DNA of 64,000 nucleotides from positions 868,501 to 932,500 of the forward strand of contig OY848928.1 of NCBI GenBank assembly GCA_963693285.1, read 5' to 3'. Shown here piece by piece: positions 51,801 to 64,000 of the stretch. The position numbers and the translations under genes are program-made. Each line of letters begins with the position of its first letter. The stretch's first letter is position 1. This DNA is from Xestospongia muta. Lineage: Eukaryota; Porifera; Demospongiae; Haplosclerida; Petrosiidae. The notes below the pieces were generated by a model, which made no database searches, was not told where the DNA came from, and was given only the letters and a program-made list of their open reading frames with translations.

Positions 51801-54746
51801 AGAGACAGAATTAGAAAGAGCGTTAGGGAAAATATCTGACCTACATACTCAGATAACTCTGTTAACAGCTGACATACACAATAGCAAGGTATGCTATAAT
51901 TTACTTAATATTGTGTGTCATTTTATCAAATTAGGAACTTGCAGATGGTTTACGGACTAAGTTACAACTAATTCAAGAGTCAAAGTATCAAGAGATCTCA
52001 GAGTTAAAACAACACATTGAAGCAAAGAAATCAGAGACTTTGAGACTATCATCTCAACTTAATTCACTCCAGACTGAGCTCAAAGAGAAAGATACAATTA
52101 TCAGAAGTGAAAGAGAAGTTATTAAAAAAGAGAAGACTACTTCAGAGGAATTACAGACTAAGTTGTTAACTTCAGAGCTGGATAAAAACTCTCTCCAAGC
52201 TCAATTGTTACATTCAGAAGATCACAACAAAAAGCTTAAGACAGAGCTCGAGGAACAGAAACAACAATGGCAGACGACCGAGGAAAACAGGATCACATTG
52301 TCAGTACAAATTCAAGATGTACAAAGACAACTTAGACAGAGTGAACAGATATGTAAGGAAGAGAGACAACGCTTCACAGAAATAATGGCAAGTACCAGTA
52401 TTCAGCACAAAGAGGAGATAGAAAAAAAGACACAAAATGCTGACCGACTTAATAAGACATGCAAGCAACTGCAAGAGTCACTACTGGAAACTCAGAGACA
52501 GTTAGAAACATCAAAATCAGAGCTATCTAGCATCACTACTAGATTAAATGCAAAAGAAGATGAATATCGCAAACTTCAAGTTTCCACGGAAAATGAAGTT
52601 GCCTCACACAGTAAAGTCTCTACACAATTAATGCATCTCCAAGCAAAATATGATGATATATGTGTCAAGGAAAAAGAACTGGACAGCCTGGTGAAACTGC
52701 AGAAAACAGAGCTGGATCAAACATGTGAGAAATTGAAGGAAGTTCAAGATCGTTGTGCTACTCTTCAACAAGAAATGCAAGTCCAGAATGAAGTCAACGC
52801 AAGTACAAAAAAGAGATTAGAGGAGAAAAATAGAGACATGGCAACAAAATTTGAACAAGAACTTGAAGAGTTAAATCAAAAATTTGACAAAGTAAGCTGT
52901 TATCAGAACTCATGTTGTTTGTATCAAATATACTACAGTAAATGACATTATAGTCAACTTTTCACTCATATAGTCTGAAGCTACAGTTCATGAGCTAAGT
53001 GGTCAGTTATCTCAGATACAAAAGGAGTATAAAGCACTTCAAACTCAACTCACTAAAAGTCATAACACATCAGATGAATTGCGTACACAACTTGCTGAGA
53101 AAGTATGGGTTGCCTTTAATATATGTAACTTAATTAACTGTTTGCTCACAGAAAGCAACTGTTACAGCAAATAATCAGAAGATTAGTCAATTAGAGAAGA
53201 CTATTGAACAAGAAAAAGCTGCTAAAGTAAAAACAGCAAAATATAATGTTTTGTTATTAATTATTACTAGATACAGGCACAAGAATCTTTAACACGTGAG
53301 CTTGCTCAGCATCAGCAGTTGGACACTGAACTGGTACAGTTGAGGGAGAAAGTGTGTCAATTGACTACAAGTAGAATGTCATTGAAAGTGCTCTTGGAAA
53401 AGGAGAAGACTAATGGGGTTTCAATGAAAGAACAAATTCAAAAACTGAAGGTTAAATAACAATGAATGGATAGATAGATGGATGGATGGATTGATGAATG
53501 AATGGATAAGCGATGTTCACAATTTTAACATTATATAGATGGAACAAGAATTACTTCAAAGTACTCTCAAGAAGGAGAAAGATAACTACCTTGCAGACAA
53601 GACAAAAGCTGAGAACGAAAAATCAGCAATAAAGTAATAATATATGTAAAGATGATATTAACTCGAGTATAATGAATTTATTAGACACAAATACCACAGT
53701 GAAAAGAAAATCTTAAAAGAGACTCTAAAATCTTTACAAACAGAATGTCAAGTCCTAAGGTATGAAATATGAAATATTAGCAAAATAATGTTTTACATGC
53801 TTTAACAGAGCTACTGTTGAGGCTCGTACTGGTGAGATCACTAAACTTGAAAGGGAATTGGATAGTCTTCAGGAAGAGAAAGACAGTCTGAATAGAAAAA
53901 AGAGTGAAACAGATGAACAACTTAAAGAGAAGAAAGAAGCTTTGAGGACAGCTGAAGTCAGGTAAAACTACTAAAGATCTTAAGAGATGGACATGTTATA
54001 AAATGGTCTTAGGATTAAGAGTCAAGAGGTCCAGTTAGTGAAACTTCAAAACGAAGTGGACGAACTAAGCCAAACACAACTTCACTTTGAAGAGTCCAGG
54101 AAAAATATGGAAGCTACACACAGGTAGTTCATTCATCCTTATCATATATAACGTCCTTTTCTGCAATAAAAATCTATGTAGTTACTATGGTTACTATGGT
54201 TATTATGTAGTTACTATGGTTACTATGTTGTTACTACTGTGTATTGTATTATTGTAGGGATGAGCTCCAACATGTGTTGGCTGAGGTAACAGAACACATG
54301 GAACAACAATACTCTGCTCATCGTTACCTGGAGAAACTGAGAGCAGAAAATGAGTCTATAGCACTTAAAGAGAAAGAGAGAAAGGTTTATTGCACGATAT
54401 TACATATTTGATTATCAGTTCCTGTTTCTTTAGATTGGACAGCTAAAAAGTGAGATTAAAATGCAAAAGAAAGAATTGAAACAAGAAAAATTACATTCGG
54501 AGTCTCTATCATTGGAAGCAAAGTATCTGAAATCAAGACAAAAAGATCATGAATTGTAATGCCAAGTTTATTTTTGCATGAAATATAATTTGTTGGTTGG
54601 TTGTTTCTTGTAGTTCTCGACATAAAGTGGAGGCACGTCTTGGTAAAGTAAATGAAATGCTCAGTAACACTATTGGATCAACAATGTCTACATCTCTACC
54701 TCTACCACCTGTCTCCTCATCGACTCCATTAGGTTACAAACAATAA
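48825..54746 (+). CDS. Giant coiled-coil protein with N-terminal SxIP motifs
   Basis: More than 15 exons from ATG 48825 (exons 48825-48839, 48892-49045, 49137-49963, 50040-50135, then about 50307-54746 with many introns of 40-80 nt). The N-terminal 350 residues are Ser/Pro/Thr-rich and disordered, with two SRIP motifs (GGRSRIPVPIR, SSSRIPG) in a basic Ser/Pro context, the pattern bound by EB1-type microtubule plus-end proteins. The remaining more than 1000 residues are almost continuous Glu/Lys/Gln/Leu heptads, then a Ser/Pro tail (LPLPPVSSSTPLGYKQ). I do not recognise the family; a centrosomal, microtubule-associated or golgin-type protein is plausible. Coiled-coil composition makes homology by eye unreliable. 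It is divergent from APBA and convergent with PARG. Confidence 0.75.
53461..53510. repeat. GATG/GATA tetranucleotide repeat
   Basis: Imperfect GGAT/AGAT repeats in an intron of the coiled-coil gene. Confidence 0.7.
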
Positions 54747-54905
54747 ATCACATTAGATCCTCTCTCCCATATAATGAATGTAATCTTAATAGATGAACTT
54801 TGCAGATAAATTTTAATGAAACCCACTTAATTTTAGATTACTCTATATATAATTTTATTTCATAAATGGATAAGCACTCATATTTAATTTGTTATAAAGG
54901 AAAAA

Positions 54906-56518
54906 TTATTTTTCAGATTTTTCATTGAATTGTGGATTTATTTTTTCCATGACATAAGCAAAAACTCCCTTTTCGTCAGTCATTCCCTTTTCAACTCTAG
55001 CCAATATTTGATATAACTGTCCAACAGTTACTTTGGTCTCTGAAAGACATTCAACCATCTTCTGTTGCCGCTCAGAAAGTCTAGAGTCTCCAAAAGTGTA
55101 ATAGATCATTTTTCTACCAGCTTGACTTGATGCCATCCATTGAATCAAAGTCTTTAGTTCTTTATTACCACCAAATGCACCACACCCCCAGTTGCCTGTA
55201 GCAACAGGAACTCGTGTATTTCCATCAGCAGTGTCACCAACTGCATCAAAGCTAAATCCGCAATATGCCTTGTTCACTTCCCTAAGAACAGCTTCCTCTT
55301 TGAATTGATACATTGCTCCTCCTGGTAACCAGGCAGCTGGAATAGCATCAATAGCTGCAATACTAACAGAGCAACGGTTCTTAACATCTAGGACGTTGGG
55401 ATCAGTGAAGGGTCCTGAATATGTGAAGCTCCCTCCGTAACCTTTGTAGGTTGAAAACTGCTCAGCACCTGTTATTAAAATAGCCTCGTCTTTGGACATG
55501 GCTTCACAAAAGAGAAGAGAGATCAAACATTCGGGGTTAATAACAAATCGAATCTCCTCCTATAATAAAAGCAGATTGTTATAAGATAGAGAAAATTTAG
55601 TTAATCCTAAGAGTACAGCTATCAACTTTGTAATATTGAAACTGGAAATATTTAGTACAACTGTAGGCAATCTGGGTTCAATAAATTTGAGTAGGTAATC
55701 GTTGTCTAATTTTACCTGTACATTTCCTTGTTGTAATACACCCCCGCCAATGTACTCATTAGCAAAGTCTATTTGGAGAGAACCATGGCTATCTTCAATG
55801 ACACCTACTGCATCGATCTCAAAAGGACCCAAAGGTATCTCTGATTTAGACCAGAACTCCTTGGTACTCAACTCACGTTCTAGTACTTTCCTTTCAATTG
55901 TAATGCATCGTTTAAAGAACTCCTCATCTCCTGCAATTTCAGCTTTCATAAGACGATTAAAGTAGCCAACAAGACAAAGACACTTGCTTTGTTGGCTTGC
56001 AAAAAAACCATACTCTAAAATCGCCGATAAATCAAGATGCTGATATCGGCTACCATGTTTGCTTGATGATGGTAACAAGGAGAAAAATGCTAGTGCTAAA
56101 ATACAACAACTTTGATGACGAGTTAAAAGAACTCCTCCAGTCATACCGCTAAAGAGAAGCTACATTAGTAGATAAATGAGATAATATATAGCATGATATT
56201 TGATCCATATACCTTAAGTGTTTTCTCTGGAAATACAGTTTCTACACTGAGAGCTTTACTGGCAATGTAGGGCAAAATGTCTTGAAAAAATTGTTCAGTC
56301 GTGTAGTACTGACCATTGTGGAGTGCTTTCTTTAAAACGTTAAGCATTGGTGGTCTGTCCAGGCCCCATTCTGGACTGAGAGCTATGGTGTCTGCAAGGG
56401 CATCAAAATCATTCTCTATTTTCTCAGCTAACTTTTGCAGTTTGGCTTTAATTTGGGGCCACTCTTTGTGGCCATGAGGAAGAGAGATAGTCGGAGCCTC
56501 ACCAGCAGAGGCCATCAC
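54906..56518 (-). CDS. PARG: Poly(ADP-ribose) glycohydrolase
   Basis: Three exons, 56213-56518, 55716-56159 and 54906-55559, each a multiple of three, giving 467 residues. The catalytic signature is IDFANEYIGGGVLQQGNVQ followed across the splice junction by EE, the two glutamates of the GGG...QEE loop. Downstream LITGAEQFSTYKGYGGSF, CSVSIAAIDAIP, EVNKAYCGF, VATGNWGCGAFGG and YYTFGD are all typical. The N-terminal regulatory region of vertebrate PARG is absent; the protein is catalytic domain plus accessory helices, like short PARG forms. It hydrolyses the ribose-ribose bonds of poly(ADP-ribose) made by PARPs at DNA damage. Its start codon is only 89 bp from the stop of PGGT1B on the same strand, so the promoter is very short or lies in that gene's end. 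Confidence 0.95.
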
Positions 56519-56607
56519 AAATATGATGAGTCACTGTACTTTAGCCAACGCCCCTTTAAAAATGTAACAATTTACTCTTATAAATAATAAATAAGAAAAA
56601 TATAATT

Positions 56608-58387
<1,780 letters not shown>

Positions 58388-58787
58388 TTTAAATTAAAAA
58401 CTATCTGTATCTGTAGAATTAGAAGACATTGAGACTAAAACATCTACTATGTTGACTGCATTAATTTTGAAGAAAGGTTTAAAGACTAGATATGTCTTGA
58501 AGTCAGATATGTAAGGGGTCAGAGAGAAGATTACTCAATCTTTTCAGACTAGTATGTGTTCTAAGAAAGATTAGCACACACCATGAACTGGTCTGATCAG
58601 TTGACACGCAACTCATCACTCCCCTAAACAAGCCCCAAAGTAATTTATGCTGAAACTTACCAAAAAATTATTAATGTATGATCGAGGTATGATTTCTTTA
58701 ATGACAAATTGATCTTTTAGGACGTTTACGGAGAGTAAGTCTGTTTCTGTATACTAACTCAGCAGAATTAGAGGCGTGGCTCAAACA
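58388..58787. promoter_or_regulatory. 400-bp divergent region PGGT1B / MOCOS
   Basis: Between opposite start codons. A GGCGTGGC box (58773-58780) lies 8 bp before the MOCOS ATG. No other element recognised. Confidence 0.45.
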
Positions 58788-62759
<3,972 letters not shown>

Positions 62760-63111
62760 CCACGTGCATTTGTTACAGACCCAGTCCTAACTTATTAGTT
62801 GGTTTATGTGTAAACTCATTTTATATTTTATTTTCTACACAAAGAAAATAGAAACTCATTATGTGAACAAAATCACTAACTAATTGAGAGAAAAGGAGAA
62901 TATCACAAATAACAAGATAACTTAAATCATAATCTAAGAAAAACATTAGCCAGTAAAAACAAATCTTGATGTGATTAGAACACTGAATAAAAAGTAGAAA
63001 TCAGCTACATAAACACCAATGTTCTACACGAACAATCTACAGTGAAAAGGTCTTTATATAAAAAATTGTTGCTAATTTTAGTGTTTGTTCTTTTCACTTA
63101 CCAACACTATG
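62760..63111. other. Convergent intergenic spacer
   Basis: 352 bp of AT-rich sequence between the MOCOS stop and the stop of the minus-strand membrane protein. No gene or long repeat seen. Confidence 0.5.
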
Positions 63112-64000
63112 CTAAAAAGAACGGATGGATACAGTAACCTAGAAGAATTAAGAATGATACAATAGTTAACAAGATCGATCCAATGACAGCAAACACTATA
63201 TCACCAGCTTCAAGACCATAGTTGATAGGGTTAGGATTAGAAGCAAATCTGCTTTCGATAATAGCTCCCTGTGAAAATGATCGAGATACACCAGGATAGG
63301 GGCGTGAAAAAGTATAGTTGTCTATATGAAAGAGAGAGAGAGAGGTAAATCATGAAAAGATCTACTCACAGCCCCAGGTTCCAATAAAGACAGCTAATTT
63401 AGTAGGGTCAGCACCATCACTAGAAGTAGAACCTGGATGTAATGGTCCAGTCTCATCGTAAATACTGGATGCAGTTAAATTTATCGCTATGATATCAGAT
63501 TGTCCAGGATAACGAATGACTCTAGGATCAGATGATCTATAGAGGTCCATAATGTTATCATTGAATCGATTAGAGTAGACGTTAGCATCAATATTGCTTG
63601 TACCATCATACAAATGAATGATTACACTAAAGAAAGAAAATAACTTTAGATGATTATTAATAAAATCATTAATGCATTTGGGGGCATCTTTTGTTTTGAT
63701 CTTTTTTAATTCAACTTAACTTGATGTGTAGAATTAAAATTTCAATTGTACAAATTAGTCAATCAAAACACTAAATTTAGTACATGCAAGTAATGATCTT
63801 AATAAAATTGAATTATCATAATCATTTCTGCTTCAATTTAAATTTGAACTAAGTAAGTAGGGACCACTGTAATACAATGCCACATTTGTAATTATTATAT
63901 GATTAGCTTAATTTAGAAAGTGATCTTACACAAACAAAATAGTCCTTTATATACCTTTCTTTGAATGTAGTCAGTTCATAAGTTTCATATGTTCCAATAC
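63112..64000 (-). CDS. Single-pass type I membrane protein, 5' end outside window
   Basis: Three exons visible: the window edge down to about 63957 (GTYETYELTTFKE), 63370-63626 (VIIHLYDGTSNIDANVY to IGTWGC) and 63112-63321. The last exon gives YTFSRPYPGVSRSFSQG, a transmembrane helix (DIVFAVIGSILLTIVSFLIL) and a very short tail, LGYCIHPFFLA. The ectodomain part has two N-glycosylation sequons. I recognise no family. A (TC)n tract precedes the last acceptor. The short cytosolic tail suggests an adhesion, receptor-accessory or sheddable surface protein, but nothing in the visible part decides. Confidence 0.6.
63331..63344. repeat. Short (GA)n near a 3' splice site
   Basis: In the sense of the membrane-protein gene a (TC)7 tract followed by TTTCATATAG, the acceptor of the last exon. 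Confidence 0.75.

Noticed and set aside
58776..58787. Upstream start for MOCOS at 58776
   Set aside because: The codon is GTG; the first in-frame ATG is 58788, followed by a typical MOCOS N terminus.

Overview
The window is nuclear DNA of an early-branching animal with a compact, AT-rich genome, most likely a demosponge similar to Amphimedon. The gene content is metazoan: receptor guanylate cyclase, PIAS, DET1, LINS, 53BP1, APBA/Mint, PGGT1B, PARG and MOCOS. Introns are numerous and often only 45-60 nt, genes lie 25-800 bp apart, and many neighbouring genes share a short divergent promoter. The species assignment is an inference; family assignments come from motifs read in conceptual translations spliced by hand at GT-AG sites.

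Layout: <1-6589 (-) receptor guanylate cyclase, 3' end outside the window; 7208-9384 (+) nuclear protein with three CENPB-type HTH domains; 9844-12893 (-) unusual KOW/SP-RING/SIM protein; 13169-18337 (-) PIAS SUMO E3 ligase with an apparent one-base frameshift; 18645-20376 (+) DET1; 20403-22667 (-) LINS1; 22834-26871 (+) DDX46/Prp5; 26987-27181 (-) PIGBOS1-like microprotein; 27412-31260 (+) PIGB; 31340-40421 (-) 53BP1; 40661-43210 (+) spinster-like MFS transporter; 43454-45316 (+) WSCD-like sulfotransferase; 46095-48641 (-) APBA/Mint with a tRNA-Val(CAC) in one intron; 48825-54746 (+) giant coiled-coil protein; 54906-56518 (-) PARG; 56608-58387 (-) PGGT1B; 58788-62759 (+) MOCOS; 63112->64000 (-) single-pass membrane protein, 5' end outside.

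Most genes are unrelated housekeeping or signalling functions, with two suggestive clusters. One is the tandem pair of SP-RING proteins, both ending in or near a VIDLTL SUMO-interacting motif, which points to local duplication of a SUMO ligase. The other is the head-to-head pair PIGB/PIGBOS1, the arrangement I know from the human genome, which would make this an ancient conserved bidirectional locus.

Non-coding structure worth noting: long (CT/GA)n microsatellites whose strand follows the host gene (sense pyrimidine tracts abut 3' splice sites, sense GA tracts lie close after 5' splice sites); an approximately 315-bp near-palindromic element and a perfect DR1 nuclear-receptor element in PIGB introns; a perfect CRE in the PIAS/DET1 promoter; an ACATGTA satellite in a 53BP1 intron; and tiny introns whose length is a multiple of three and which lack stop codons.
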